Shown here piece by piece: positions 44,385-54,503 of a stretch of 64,000 nucleotides of DNA. The stretch comes from an uncultured Pirellula sp. (lineage in GTDB: Bacteria > Planctomycetota > Planctomycetia > Pirellulales > Pirellulaceae). Position 1 is the first letter of the stretch. Each line of letters starts with the position of its first letter. The translations under genes were made by a program, and so were the position numbers. The notes under the pieces are model-generated. The model was not told the origin of the DNA. It worked only from the letters and a program-made list of their open reading frames with translations, and searched no databases. The stretch is taken from the NCBI GenBank assembly GCA_903858115.1, contig CAIOHR010000226.1, positions 17,948 through 81,947 on the forward strand. The letters are read 5' to 3'.

Positions 44385-45707
44385 CTACATTCTACGGACT
44401 TCTACGATTTGCAAGTATGGCGAATCGTCAATTCGAACATAGCGATTGGCGATGAGGGTATCGCAATCTACAAATTGAATCGCACCTACATAACCACTGT
44501 CGAGAATCGGTGGAGTGATGCGCACTCCATCGCTGTCGATCCATCGCGAATCATGCCAACAACCAACTTCTCGCGTCGCGCTGGACCAAGCATGGATCTT
44601 TCCATCGCAGATAAAGCCCACTTCTTCGCCGCTGGGAGAACAGCTCATCTGTCCCTCGATAGACTCCGTGAGTTGTGTGAGCAGTTCCAGCGAACCACCC
44701 GTGGATGCAACACGTGCCAACTGCACGATTCCATGCTGATCCGTTGCAAGGGTATAAATCCATGCGCCGGATGGATCTGCTGTTAACCAATGGCGAGGAC
44801 CCGATACTCGCGGACCGTTCAACGAAGTGTTCGTTATTCGTTCCAACGTCATATCAGGCGGAACCATCCCTTGCGCTCCACTCTTGAGTGCATCCTCTAT
44901 TGAAGCGTCCGACGGAAGATTGGAAACAAAGATCTCTTGGATTGGTTGACCTCCATCCAATTCGATCGTTCCCAGAAAAGCGAGTCGACGATCGTCAATC
45001 CAACATTCCTCTAACGCTTGTTGAATGACCACACTTTGACCATTCATGAGCTTGGTAGAAACACCTGGTATCACTACAAGAAAAGACGCAAATCGGCCAC
45101 CGAAATTTTCGGACTCATCGAACGAACTGCCAATCTTACTTTCTGCATCCCATGCATGAAAAGGGGACAACACTTCGGTCGTCGTAAAGCCCACGGTGCG
45201 CGGCATGGAAGCATTGCGAGCATCGTTGTAGGTAAAGCTGATTCGCTTGCCCGAGGGACTCCAACTATGGGCATGCGTACCGCCACTCAAGATCCCGAGC
45301 GGAGGCTCACTATCAACGATCCTACCTTCGGCGGGAAACATCGAATTCGGATCTTCCACATCGACAATCGCACCGAATCGCCTAGCCATTCCATAAGGTC
45401 GAGTTGCACCGCAATTCAACAACCCGTGAATGAACGCGACACGATCCAATGTCGGATGATAAGCGACGGCACCAACGCCCGGCCCAAACGCGGTTTGCCC
45501 AACAGTCTCATAAACTGTTTCTATCTTGCCTGATTTCAATGCAACGCGTTCGATAGAGTGTGTCTGACCAATGAGCGTGTCATCATTTCGCGTATCAAAC
45601 ACCGCCCAGTCGCGTTTGGGAGACAATGCTTGGCGACGGTTGAGCGTATGCCCGCTCGAACGAAACGTGAGCAGTCGAACCGAAGCCTTCTTGATGTTCC
45701 CTGGCAT
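44385..45707 (-). CDS. DUF3748 (YidR-like) beta-propeller protein
   Basis: A 440-residue protein when started at [20 protein letters not shown] (ATG 45705-45707), the start that best matches the YidR/DUF3748 N terminus. An upstream open frame reaches 45926 but would overlap the moxR start. The family motifs are [40 protein letters not shown] and [16 protein letters not shown] near the N terminus. Repeated [18 protein letters not shown] blades follow. The protein is probably a TolB/WD40-like propeller with no known activity. The duplicated tail fragment at 41675 comes from this gene. Confidence 0.82.
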   Translation of the reverse strand: MPGNIKKASVRLLTFRSSGHTLNRRQALSPKRDWAVFDTRNDDTLIGQTHSIERVALKSGKIETVYETVGQTAFGPGVGAVAYHPTLDRVAFIHGLLNCGATRPYGMARRFGAIVDVEDPNSMFPAEGRIVDSEPPLGILSGGTHAHSWSPSGKRISFTYNDARNASMPRTVGFTTTEVLSPFHAWDAESKIGSSFDESENFGGRFASFLVVIPGVSTKLMNGQSVVIQQALEECWIDDRRLAFLGTIELDGGQPIQEIFVSNLPSDASIEDALKSGAQGMVPPDMTLERITNTSLNGPRVSGPRHWLTADPSGAWIYTLATDQHGIVQLARVASTGGSLELLTQLTESIEGQMSCSPSGEEVGFICDGKIHAWSSATREVGCWHDSRWIDSDGVRITPPILDSGYVGAIQFVDCDTLIANRYVRIDDSPYLQIVEVRRM

Positions 45708-45822
45708 GACAAAGTCGACCCGTGTAGCGATAGGATACGAATGTTTATCGAGTACAATAAAACCAGGTTCCGGGAACTTTCCTGCCTCCATTTTGATCGA
45801 TTCTCTAGCGATATCGTACTGC

Positions 45823-46839
45823 ATGACTCCTTCGAAAGCATCCCCATCCGGTCCGGACGAGCTCGAGCAAGCGAAGAAGTTGCAAACCTCCTTTGCCAAC
45901 ATTCGACAACAGATCGGGAACGTCATCGTCGGACAAGATCGTACGATTGAACAATTGTTGATCGCGATCCTTGCAGGCGGTCATTGTTTGCTTGAAGGTG
46001 TGCCGGGATTGGCGAAAACACTGATGGTTCGATCGTTAGCCGAGTCGATGGATCTGCAATTCCAGCGGATCCAATTTACGCCAGACTTGATGCCCGCCGA
46101 TATCACTGGCACCGACATCATTCAACAATCCGACAGTGGGCAACGGCATCTTGTTTTCGAGAAAGGTCCCGTCTTTACCCAAATCTTGCTCGCGGACGAG
46201 ATAAACCGAACCCCGCCCAAAACGCAAGCGGCTCTCCTGGAAGCCATGCAAGAGCACTCGGTCACGATCGGTGGAAAACATTATCGATTGCAAGAACCTT
46301 TCTTTGTCCTCGCGACCCAAAATCCAATCGAACAAGAGGGAACCTATCCGCTTCCGGAAGCACAGCGAGATCGATTCCTATTTCAAACGATTGTGGACTA
46401 CCCAACGCGAGATCAAGAAGCCGAAATCATCGACCGAACCACCGGATCGCACGCTGGTAAGATTGCACCGGTTGTTACGGGTGAAGAGATTCTTGAGTTC
46501 CAACGGATCGTCAAACTGGTCCCTCTCGCCGACCATGTCAAACAGTTCGTATTGAATATCGTTCGATCGTTGCGACCGAAAGACGAGGACGCTCCTAAGT
46601 GGATCGCAAGCCATGTTCAATGGGGCCCCGGCCCGCGCGCGTCGCAACAGCTTGTCATGGCCAGTAAAGCGCGTGCGTTACTCCACGGACGGGTTCATGT
46701 CACCACCGAGGATGTCGAAGCCCTCGCGACTCCCGTTTTACGCCATCGAATCGTTCCTACCTTCAGCGCTCAAGCGGAGGGGATTCATTCCGATGCTATC
46801 GTTGCCAAGTTGCTAGCAGAGTTGAGACGAAACAAATAA
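45823..46839 (+). CDS. MoxR-family AAA ATPase
   Basis: A 338-residue AAA+ ATPase when started at [16 protein letters not shown] (ATG 45823). Walker A is [17 protein letters not shown], Walker B is [20 protein letters not shown], and sensor 1 is [20 protein letters not shown]. The family acts as a chaperone that matures or activates VWA-domain complexes. It heads the operon MoxR-DUF58-BatA-VWA, whose members are encoded in the next 7 kb. Confidence 0.93.
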   Translation: MTPSKASPSGPDELEQAKKLQTSFANIRQQIGNVIVGQDRTIEQLLIAILAGGHCLLEGVPGLAKTLMVRSLAESMDLQFQRIQFTPDLMPADITGTDIIQQSDSGQRHLVFEKGPVFTQILLADEINRTPPKTQAALLEAMQEHSVTIGGKHYRLQEPFFVLATQNPIEQEGTYPLPEAQRDRFLFQTIVDYPTRDQEAEIIDRTTGSHAGKIAPVVTGEEILEFQRIVKLVPLADHVKQFVLNIVRSLRPKDEDAPKWIASHVQWGPGPRASQQLVMASKARALLHGRVHVTTEDVEALATPVLRHRIVPTFSAQAEGIHSDAIVAKLLAELRRNK

Positions 46840-46856
46840 TGAGCTTGCAAACTACA

Positions 46857-46891
46857 TTCGATGCCACCACACTTTTCGATGCCACCACACT
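46857..46891. repeat. 18-bp period direct repeat before the DUF58 gene
   Basis: TTCGATGCCACCACACT occurs at 46857-46873 and again at 46875-46891 in the 70 bp between moxR and the DUF58 gene. Confidence 0.9.
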
Positions 46892-46909
46892 GCGCCAATT
46901 CGAGTCCTC

Positions 46910-47824
46910 ATGTCGTTGAAGAACTCTCTTCTCAACTGGCTTACTCCGCAGGACCTGAGCCGCATCTCGCAGCTTCAGCTCTTTGCTCGCGGAGTTGTGG
47001 AAGGAGTTCGTGGTGGCATACATCGCAGTCGACATCTAGGAGCAAGTATCGAGTTCAAAGAGCATCGACCCTACGTGCCAGGGGATGACGTGGGTTCGAT
47101 CGATTGGAAACTGTTCGGCAAAACAGATCGGCTCTATATTCGCCAATACGAAGACGAAACCAATTTACGATGCACGCTGTTAGTAGATCAGAGCGGTTCG
47201 ATGAAATACCGCAACGCTCGATCGGATCGGCCATCGAAACATGAGTATGCAATGCGGCTGGCTGCGTGCCTCGCATATTTGTTTGTATCGCAAAAAGATG
47301 CTGTGGGGCTCGCGACGTTCGATACCCAGATTCGGGCTTACTTGGAACCACGCAGCCAACCGAACCATCTTCAGCTATTGATGGAAGCCCTCGCTCAGTC
47401 TAAGCCTGGAGGCGAAACCGATTTGGGCTTGGTGATCGAAGGTGTCCTTCAACGGAGTAAACGGCGAGGAATTTTGTTCCTCATCTCGGATTGTTTTGGC
47501 GATATACCGCAGCTATGCAAATCGCTCGCACTTCTACGCAGCAATCATCAAGAAGTTGTTGTGTTCCAAGTGATGGATGACGATGAATGGGACTTCCCCT
47601 TTCAGCAAAGAACTCTATTTCGTTCTCTCGAAGTGGAATCGTTGAATCAAGTCGTCGATCCAGAAGCCATGCGAAAATCGTATCTTCAAAAAATGGAAGC
47701 GGACCAGCAAGCATTGGCACTCGGCTGTCGGCAGCATGGCATCGAGTTAATCTCGACACGCACTTCTCATTCCTATAGCGAGTTATTGAGTCAGTACCTT
47801 GGCCAACAGCGAGGTAATGGATGA
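46910..47824 (+). CDS. DUF58 domain protein (VWA-like)
   Basis: A 304-residue protein. The DUF58 motif EFKEHRPYVPGDDVGSIDWK is present, followed by a VWA-like fold with the metal-site pattern LLVDQSGSM and the later strand LFLISDCFGD. It is cytoplasmic, without membrane segments. It is a usual partner of MoxR in Bat-type systems. The stop overlaps the next start (ATGA at 47821-47824). Confidence 0.92.
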   Translation: MSLKNSLLNWLTPQDLSRISQLQLFARGVVEGVRGGIHRSRHLGASIEFKEHRPYVPGDDVGSIDWKLFGKTDRLYIRQYEDETNLRCTLLVDQSGSMKYRNARSDRPSKHEYAMRLAACLAYLFVSQKDAVGLATFDTQIRAYLEPRSQPNHLQLLMEALAQSKPGGETDLGLVIEGVLQRSKRRGILFLISDCFGDIPQLCKSLALLRSNHQEVVVFQVMDDDEWDFPFQQRTLFRSLEVESLNQVVDPEAMRKSYLQKMEADQQALALGCRQHGIELISTRTSHSYSELLSQYLGQQRGNG

Positions 47825-50085
47825 CCTTTCTCAATGCCATCTTGGCCTTTGGGGCGTTGGCGTTCACGGTCCCGCTCGTGATTCATCTATTGCATCGGAC
47901 CCAAGTGAAGCCAATCGACTGGGGTGCCATGCACTGGCTCTCCAATGCGGTCGCTTTAAAATCGCGAAGTGTTCAATGGAAGCAATGGCTCTTGCTGCTG
48001 CTCCGTTGCTTGATTCCGATTCTGTTGGCGTTGGCGATGTCACGGCCGCTTGTTCAATCCTGGCTCACCACCGGTGCTGGCCAGCCCATCTCGATCGCGA
48101 TCCTTCTCGACGACTCTGCATCCATGCAAGCGAGAAACGTTATCGAGGGTAGCCGATGGAATCGAGCACTTTCCGAATTGGAAAGGATTAGCGAAAAACT
48201 CCCCTCAGGTAGCTCGATCGCAGTTGTGCTCGCTGGAGATCCTCCTCAATTGCAATCGATTACCGATAAAGAATCACTCACCGAATGGATTGCCAAATGG
48301 CGAAACAAACCGAGCGTGACTGGTTCCGTCAACATCGAAAGCTCTATCCGATTGGCGGTCGAATGGCTCGCGAAGCAGACTTCGCCGCGTCGTCAGATTC
48401 TCGCCATCTCTGACTTTGAAGCCAATGATTGGCAACCGCAACCAACGTGGGAAACGGCGGTCAACGGACTTCTCGATCAGCAACTCCTTCGACCTTCATT
48501 TGCATGGCTTCAAGTCCGCGATTCAGAGCAACCAAATCCTGCGCCGGGCAATACACACAGCGAGTCCGAGAACGTCTTTATCGAGCAACTGTCGGTCACT
48601 CCTAGGCACGTCTTTGCGGGACAAGATGCAACGATTGTGATCCGTATCCGAAACAATTCTAGTAAGGCTATTGAGAAGGTCCGCGTCCGAGTCGATGTTA
48701 GCAATAATGAGATCGAAGTGTTTGAGGTTTCGTTGCAACCGAATGCGAACTTAGAATTGCAGTCCCGGTGGAAAGCGAGACGAGCAGACGACTTCTTGGT
48801 GCATGCAACCGTCAAGTATGATGATTCTATGTCTGTTGATAACGAGGCATGGTATGCTCTTTCGGTTTCCGATCCATTGCCAATTTTATTGGTTGATGGC
48901 GAACGCAGCTCCGACGCGATGAAGAGCGAGACAGATTTCTTGAAGTTAGCCCTCTCTCCGTTTGCTTATCTTGGAAGCGAGCGAGCGGACTCCTTCGTTT
49001 GCAAAGTTGTTTCCGACAATGGCTGGAACGAAGAGATGCTCAAGGAGTACCGAGCCGTCGCCTTGTGCAATGTTTCGGCACTCACAAGTGAACAACAACA
49101 GTCGCTTCGTCGTTACGTCGATAACGGTAAGGCGGTTGTTGTCTTCCCTGGCGATCGCTTGTCGCTGGATGCATGGAATCGAATGCCATTGGTGCGCGAC
49201 GGAGGATTGCGTCCCGGCGTGTTTTCTGACCGCGCGGCGGTTACCTCGCAAGCGTCGGACGAGCAGAGCAGCGAAGTTCATGTCGAGACAGAATCGCTCG
49301 AATGGACTGTGTTATCGGAGATGCCAAGAAATAGTCTTGAATCCTTGCGAGAAACGCAGATCAAGAACTATTTACCGATAGAGGTGGATCTTGCTGATGA
49401 GAAAACGACAGTTGCCGCGCGTTTCTCCAACGGAAATCCTTGGTCGATTCGCTCCGACCTAGGTAGTGGATCTTTGATTTGGTTTGCGACATCCTGCGAT
49501 GAGGAAGACAGCAACCTTCCATCGCGCGCCGTATACCTACCGCTCATGCAACGAGTTTTTACCGAAATCGTTCAACGTGCCTATCCACAAAATCTTCAAC
49601 CCGGTCAACCATGGGTTTGGAGAGCCTCTATGCGATCCTTCGATGCTGGAAATACTCCGTCAAAAACGTTTGTCTTCGATACGGAAGGAATCGAACATTC
49701 ACTGCTCCAAGAACGCTGGGACAACACGAGGCAACTCGGTGTCTATTCTGCCAAGAAGTATCGTGGCGAGGAGAAGACAACGAACTACGCGGTTGTATCG
49801 TCGCGATTCACAGACCAACCATCCGCGAGTGATTCGTTGCTGAAACCCGCGGATGAAGAGAGCTTGATCGATCTTAGCAGTCGATTGAAAGCAACGCGCT
49901 TTGAGGATGCCAAGCGCTTTGTGGATTCCACACGGCAATCGTGGGCGGGCCGAGAGATATGGAGTTGGTTCTGGATCGGCGCGATCCTATGTTTTCTTGG
50001 CGAAATGCTGCTAGAACAATCGTACTTACCAAGAAAATCGATGAACGCGGCGGATTCTTCTCGAACACGCAGAAGGGTCCTGTGA
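47821..50085 (+). CDS. BatA-type membrane protein with VWA domain
   Basis: A 754-residue protein. The N terminus (MTFLNAILAFGALAFTVPLV) and second segment (LLLLLRCLIPILLALAMSRP) form the BatA N-terminal domain. A VWA domain follows with the metal-site LLDDSASMQARNV and ILAISDF. Then come Ig-like strands and a glutamine amidotransferase-like domain near residues 350-450 (PILLVDGERSSDAMKSETDF). A C-terminal membrane segment is IWSWFWIGAILCFLGEMLL. It should be anchored in the inner membrane. The stop overlaps the next start (TGATG). Confidence 0.9.
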   Translation: MTFLNAILAFGALAFTVPLVIHLLHRTQVKPIDWGAMHWLSNAVALKSRSVQWKQWLLLLLRCLIPILLALAMSRPLVQSWLTTGAGQPISIAILLDDSASMQARNVIEGSRWNRALSELERISEKLPSGSSIAVVLAGDPPQLQSITDKESLTEWIAKWRNKPSVTGSVNIESSIRLAVEWLAKQTSPRRQILAISDFEANDWQPQPTWETAVNGLLDQQLLRPSFAWLQVRDSEQPNPAPGNTHSESENVFIEQLSVTPRHVFAGQDATIVIRIRNNSSKAIEKVRVRVDVSNNEIEVFEVSLQPNANLELQSRWKARRADDFLVHATVKYDDSMSVDNEAWYALSVSDPLPILLVDGERSSDAMKSETDFLKLALSPFAYLGSERADSFVCKVVSDNGWNEEMLKEYRAVALCNVSALTSEQQQSLRRYVDNGKAVVVFPGDRLSLDAWNRMPLVRDGGLRPGVFSDRAAVTSQASDEQSSEVHVETESLEWTVLSEMPRNSLESLRETQIKNYLPIEVDLADEKTTVAARFSNGNPWSIRSDLGSGSLIWFATSCDEEDSNLPSRAVYLPLMQRVFTEIVQRAYPQNLQPGQPWVWRASMRSFDAGNTPSKTFVFDTEGIEHSLLQERWDNTRQLGVYSAKKYRGEEKTTNYAVVSSRFTDQPSASDSLLKPADEESLIDLSSRLKATRFEDAKRFVDSTRQSWAGREIWSWFWIGAILCFLGEMLLEQSYLPRKSMNAADSSRTRRRVL

Positions 50086-52451
50086 TGCGACTTCGATTTG
50101 AAAGTCCCGTATCATGGTGGGTCGTTCTCGGTTTAGGATTGCTGGGTGCGATGCTCATCGGACGTTGGTACTATCGCGAATCTCGCACTGCGGGTACCCC
50201 CTGGAGTTGGTTGCTCCCATTTTTGCGAGCGTTGGCGTTTCTCATGATGATTGCGATGCTTACAGGCCCGGTCCTGAAGTACGAATGGATCGAAGGTGAA
50301 TTGAGTCGCGTGTCTGTGCTCGTCGACAACTCGCGAAGTATGGCGTTTGTTGATCGCGGCCAGACTGCATCACGCTTCGAATCGGTTCGATCACTTCTGT
50401 TGTCAGATAAGAGCACTGCAGATAACGCGGCAGACGATACCGTGCCCCCCCCAGAATCCCTATTGGGTGCGTTAGCCAAGCAGCACCATGTCAAAGTCTT
50501 CACCACTAGCGGGGAGCTAGCTTGGGATTCTCAAACGGACAAGAGTCTTGAAAAGCTTCGGAGTCTATCGGCCGAGAGCAAAACTACGCCTCTCGGAGAA
50601 GCGATTCTGCAACAATGGAGACGCGACACCTCATCCGTCGAAGACGCAACCGCGAACGTCGAAGCCGACCGTGCGGTGGCCGATGCGGTTGTTATTTTGA
50701 CCGATGGCCAAAATAACACTGTTATCTCTCCCGTGGATGCGGTCGCATCCGCGAGTAGCAAAATCCCAATCTATGCGATCGGAATCGGAGATGCGAACGA
50801 GCCAATCGATTTCGCAATACTAAGTGCCGATGTGTCGCAAAGTGTTCGTCGCGAGGATCGTCTGCGTGGAAAGTTGCGAATCAAAGAGGTTGCGCCTCCT
50901 GGCACGGTGTATCAGATCGTGGTCAGCGTTCAAGGGGCGGAGATCTTTTCCAAAGCGATGATGGCGACCGGACGCGGCGTCTTTGACATGGAATTCGATG
51001 CACCGATTGCGACCGCTCTGGACGCAGCACAATCGGCTCTGGGTCAGTCGCTCGAGTATCGGTCTATCGGACTCGATCTCGACTGCCGCGTGGAATCGAA
51101 GATCGCAGAAGCTTCGCTCGACAACAATCAATTGCGAACTTCGACCTGGGGGATTGTGAAACAGAATCAAGTCCTCATCCTCGATCCACGCGGACGTTGG
51201 GAGTTTCGATACATTCGCAATGCATTAGAACGCGACCCCACGTGGAAGGTGCAGTCATCGATCGGCCCCCGAGCGATGGCAGAACAAGATTTTCCAAAGC
51301 TTAGAGCAGAACTTCTCGCGTACGATCTCGTCATTGCAGCATCTGACATTGCTGCGAAGTTGAATGCAGAACAGATGGCTTGGTTGGTGGACTATGTTCG
51401 CGATTCAGGGGGTGGGCTGGTATGGATCGATAGCGAACGACCGCGGCCTGCGATCTCTACGCCATTGTCGTCTATTCTTCCGGTACTGAGCGATCGCGAG
51501 GGTTTGGCTACACAACGTACACGGGCTGCTATCCGAGATACGACGTTGCGGCTAGCGCCCGCCGCCAACAGTCAACCTGCGTTTCAGTTGGAAAGCAATT
51601 CGGTAACGAATCAATCCACATGGTCAAATTTTCCACCCTTCCATTCTTTTCGATCGGTGGAAGTGAAGCCTGGTGCCGAAGTAATGCTTGAAAGCAAACG
51701 GACGGACGATGTGCAATGGCAACCGTTAATCGCAACCAGTTTGTATGGGCAAGGGCGGGTCTTGTATTTGGCAACAGATGAGACATGGCGTTGGCGTTAT
51801 GGAGTCGCAGACCTGTACCATCAACGGTTCTGGAACCAGATATCGGGTTGGGGCATGCGTTCTCCGTTTGTGGTCAGTGGCACTTATGTTTCGCTCGATG
51901 CTGGGAAACGAGTCTATTCGGCAGACGAATCGGTGGTTGTTCGAGCCAAAGTTCTGAATGAATCTTCGCAGCCGCTGGAGAATGGTGTTGTTCAACTTCA
52001 GGTGTTCAAGAACAGCCTACTTGTTACGAGTTATCCCATGCAGGAAGTGGAAAAGTCTGGCGGAATTTATCGGTCAGTCATCGACTTGGCCACAGAGTCG
52101 GAGTTCTCGCTGGAGACGGCGGGTGAATATGAGTTACGCGTATCCGTATTAGGCATCCCCGAAGCTTCAACGAATGTGATGACTTCGTTCTTGATCGCGC
52201 CTCAAACAGAGATCGAGATGCAGTCGCTGGCATGCAATGAAGAGTTGTTGAAGAGCATTGCAGACAAAAGTGGTGGCAAATACTACACATTGGAAGATGC
52301 ACAAACGATCGCGAAGGAGCTTGAGGCTTTTCGCAAAGGACGCATCGTTTCCAGCGAGACTATTTTATGGCAAAGCTATCCGTGGTTTGTGGCGGTGATG
52401 GCATTGCTCGCCCTGGAGTGGTATCTTCGCAAGCGGGCAGGCTTTGTGTGA
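50085..52451 (+). CDS. VWA-domain membrane protein
   Basis: A 788-residue protein when started at MRLRFESPVSWWVVLGLGLL (ATG 50085, overlapping the previous stop by 1 bp). Two N-terminal membrane segments precede a VWA domain with VLVDNSRSMAFVD and AVVILTDGQNNTV. A glutamine amidotransferase-like domain follows (~355-560, with ILDPRGRWEFRYIRNALERD), then a beta-rich C-terminal domain and a final membrane segment (FVAVMALLALEWYLRKRAG). Paralogous in layout to the preceding protein. Confidence 0.9.
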   Translation: MRLRFESPVSWWVVLGLGLLGAMLIGRWYYRESRTAGTPWSWLLPFLRALAFLMMIAMLTGPVLKYEWIEGELSRVSVLVDNSRSMAFVDRGQTASRFESVRSLLLSDKSTADNAADDTVPPPESLLGALAKQHHVKVFTTSGELAWDSQTDKSLEKLRSLSAESKTTPLGEAILQQWRRDTSSVEDATANVEADRAVADAVVILTDGQNNTVISPVDAVASASSKIPIYAIGIGDANEPIDFAILSADVSQSVRREDRLRGKLRIKEVAPPGTVYQIVVSVQGAEIFSKAMMATGRGVFDMEFDAPIATALDAAQSALGQSLEYRSIGLDLDCRVESKIAEASLDNNQLRTSTWGIVKQNQVLILDPRGRWEFRYIRNALERDPTWKVQSSIGPRAMAEQDFPKLRAELLAYDLVIAASDIAAKLNAEQMAWLVDYVRDSGGGLVWIDSERPRPAISTPLSSILPVLSDREGLATQRTRAAIRDTTLRLAPAANSQPAFQLESNSVTNQSTWSNFPPFHSFRSVEVKPGAEVMLESKRTDDVQWQPLIATSLYGQGRVLYLATDETWRWRYGVADLYHQRFWNQISGWGMRSPFVVSGTYVSLDAGKRVYSADESVVVRAKVLNESSQPLENGVVQLQVFKNSLLVTSYPMQEVEKSGGIYRSVIDLATESEFSLETAGEYELRVSVLGIPEASTNVMTSFLIAPQTEIEMQSLACNEELLKSIADKSGGKYYTLEDAQTIAKELEAFRKGRIVSSETILWQSYPWFVAVMALLALEWYLRKRAGFV

Positions 52452-52466
52452 GAAAGGAGTTACGAA

Positions 52467-52838
52467 TTGGCCAACATTGAAAGTCCATTTTGGTTATGGA
52501 TCAAAGGAGGGTTATTCGTCGCTATCGGTTGTCTTTGTTTGGTGTTTGTTGCGATGGTGACGCAGAGCGTGCAATTGGTCGCGGTTTGTTGTTTAGCGAT
52601 CTGGGCCTTTTGTCGCGGTTACTATTTTGCGTTCTATGTGATCGAGAACTATATCGACCCGAAGTTTCGCTTCGCTGGCTTGTTATCCGTGTTGGGTTAC
52701 TTCGTCGATAAAGACCAAGTAGGAAAAGCAGAAACAGCCCAAGACAGCGAACGAAAAGATGCCAATGACCGAAAAGATATGGTACTTGCCAATGCCCACC
52801 AAGCATGGCTAGCGATTGCCATCTTGATCGTGCTCTAA
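52467..52838 (+). CDS. Small membrane protein of the Bat-type operon
   Basis: A 123-residue protein with a TTG start at 52467 supported by AAAGGAG 9 bp upstream. Two membrane segments (LFVAIGCLCLVFVAMVTQSV and LVAVCCLAIWAFCRGYYFAF) are followed by YVIENYIDPKFRFAGL and a polar tail ending in a third hydrophobic stretch. Family unknown; it is the last gene of the operon. Confidence 0.72.
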   Translation: MANIESPFWLWIKGGLFVAIGCLCLVFVAMVTQSVQLVAVCCLAIWAFCRGYYFAFYVIENYIDPKFRFAGLLSVLGYFVDKDQVGKAETAQDSERKDANDRKDMVLANAHQAWLAIAILIVL

Positions 52839-53111
52839 TGGAAAGGCTAGAATTGAATTCGACACTCTGATAGCCGCAACTACGTATTTGTTGATCGTTT
52901 GCTTAGGTTTCTTCCTTTCGACATTCCATACGATGATTTAGATCTTGAGATACCTGTTCTTTTCTTGTCCTGTCTTTTCTTCCAGACACTATTGTTCCTG
53001 TTCCTTCGAATGGCCGGCGAGCGACTGATCTCGATCGAGTCCCCAGCAGAGAAAACCTAGTCGCATCTCTTTCGGCAATAGGCGATCCATTCCGGTCCAA
53101 CACTTCGATCA

Positions 53112-54353
53112 CTATTTTCCGTATGGCATCGCAAGCGGATCGCCGATAACGATATCTTCCCACGCAACAAATCTAGAAGCCGCGTAAAAGCTCTCTGCAA
53201 GAGTCCAGCCTTTGGTATAGCGATCGAACAAGATCGTCGGTGACGCAATCGCAGGGAGAAAAGGTTCATCGCAATATCCTTTGGCACCAGTAACACGGGC
53301 ATCGATCAAGTCTGCAATGAGCGATTGCCCACCCGTAGTTGGCAGAAACGTTCGACCGCTCGTGGAAACCGCAGTCTCGGCTAAAGCGCCCGGCGCAAAA
53401 CGAATCGATTTGTAGCTGTCGATGGAAAATTTGCCATCGTTGCTGCCCCAGGATGCGTAGCCCATCAGGCCCACTTTGTTGCCTATGAAAGCTTCGGTTC
53501 GCTCTAGCTCATGAGGAATGCCGCTGATCTTTAGGGTTTCAGCGCAAGCCATCAGATCTGCGTTCCAGTCTTTCACTCCAAGGCCTCCGATTGTTTCCAT
53601 GTCGGTTCGTCCGTTCTTGATCGGCAGAAGGGGAACCCTGGCAATATCGGATGGATCTGCACTCGCGTTGGCATCTAAGAAAAATGATCCGGTAGGTTTT
53701 TGAGTGGAAGAGGCCATAGCGTTGTCGATCAATGCTATGGCTGCTTCGACAGTGTAGCCATCGAGGCGAGTGACGAGATATCCACCAAACTTTGCATGCG
53801 AGAATCGTTCCTTTGAATTGAAGTAATTGTTGACGAAGCACTTTCCTTTCCATCCCGCCTCATCAATCACGACGTGCTGCGTCGTGGGGTTATCAAAGTA
53901 ACCAATAGCCGCCAAGTAGGAGTCCAAAGACGGTTGATTGTTGGACAACCCGATCGGCGCAGCCGTAAGTCGAATCGGTATCCCTTTCGTGAGCACAATA
54001 AAGTCAATCGATGGGTCCTTTTCTAGGTAAGCCTTCAACGGAGTTTCTATTGCCTCTCGGAATTGAGCAAAAGGCATGGTCTCATTCGCGGAAAGGAGCG
54101 AGGAGTCAGGGCAACGCACTTGAAGACGCTTTTGAATACCTCGTTTTTCCATGTAATGCTTCGCGATCTGCATCGAAATCGGACTGTCTAAATTTTCGAT
54201 AACCAGCACCCGATTTTCGAGCGAGGGTTTGGCCGGTTCAACGATCGCTTCAATCACGTCAGGCTCGGAGGGTTTGCATCCCGCGAATCCAAGCCACAAA
54301 ACTGCCGAAGAAGCAAACATTGAAATCTTGAGCAAGGCTGTTTTTTGCATCAT
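53112..54353 (-). CDS. TIGR03790-family lipoprotein
   Basis: A 413-residue protein when started at MMQKTALLKISMFASSAVLW (ATG 54353), with a lipobox FAGC. The TIGR03790 pattern includes RVLVIENLDSPISMQIAKHY, SIDFIVLTKGIPIRLTAAPI and the C-terminal SWGSNDGKFSIDSYKSIRFA and SFYAASRFVAWEDIVIGDPL. The family is widespread in planctomycetes and verrucomicrobia and its function is not known to me. Divergent from the next gene across a 150-bp spacer. Confidence 0.88.
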   Translation of the reverse strand: MMQKTALLKISMFASSAVLWLGFAGCKPSEPDVIEAIVEPAKPSLENRVLVIENLDSPISMQIAKHYMEKRGIQKRLQVRCPDSSLLSANETMPFAQFREAIETPLKAYLEKDPSIDFIVLTKGIPIRLTAAPIGLSNNQPSLDSYLAAIGYFDNPTTQHVVIDEAGWKGKCFVNNYFNSKERFSHAKFGGYLVTRLDGYTVEAAIALIDNAMASSTQKPTGSFFLDANASADPSDIARVPLLPIKNGRTDMETIGGLGVKDWNADLMACAETLKISGIPHELERTEAFIGNKVGLMGYASWGSNDGKFSIDSYKSIRFAPGALAETAVSTSGRTFLPTTGGQSLIADLIDARVTGAKGYCDEPFLPAIASPTILFDRYTKGWTLAESFYAASRFVAWEDIVIGDPLAMPYGK

Positions 54354-54503
54354 GTCCAGTAAGATCAAGCCATCATGAAGGACTAGGTTTGTCAAAATAT
54401 ACTACTTGCTAGAGTATACTATTCATGGCATAAAAGTTCGCCATGACTTGAAAAATTGCGTTTCCATCGCGGACAACGCTCGCCTTACCCTTGGATATCC
54501 ACA

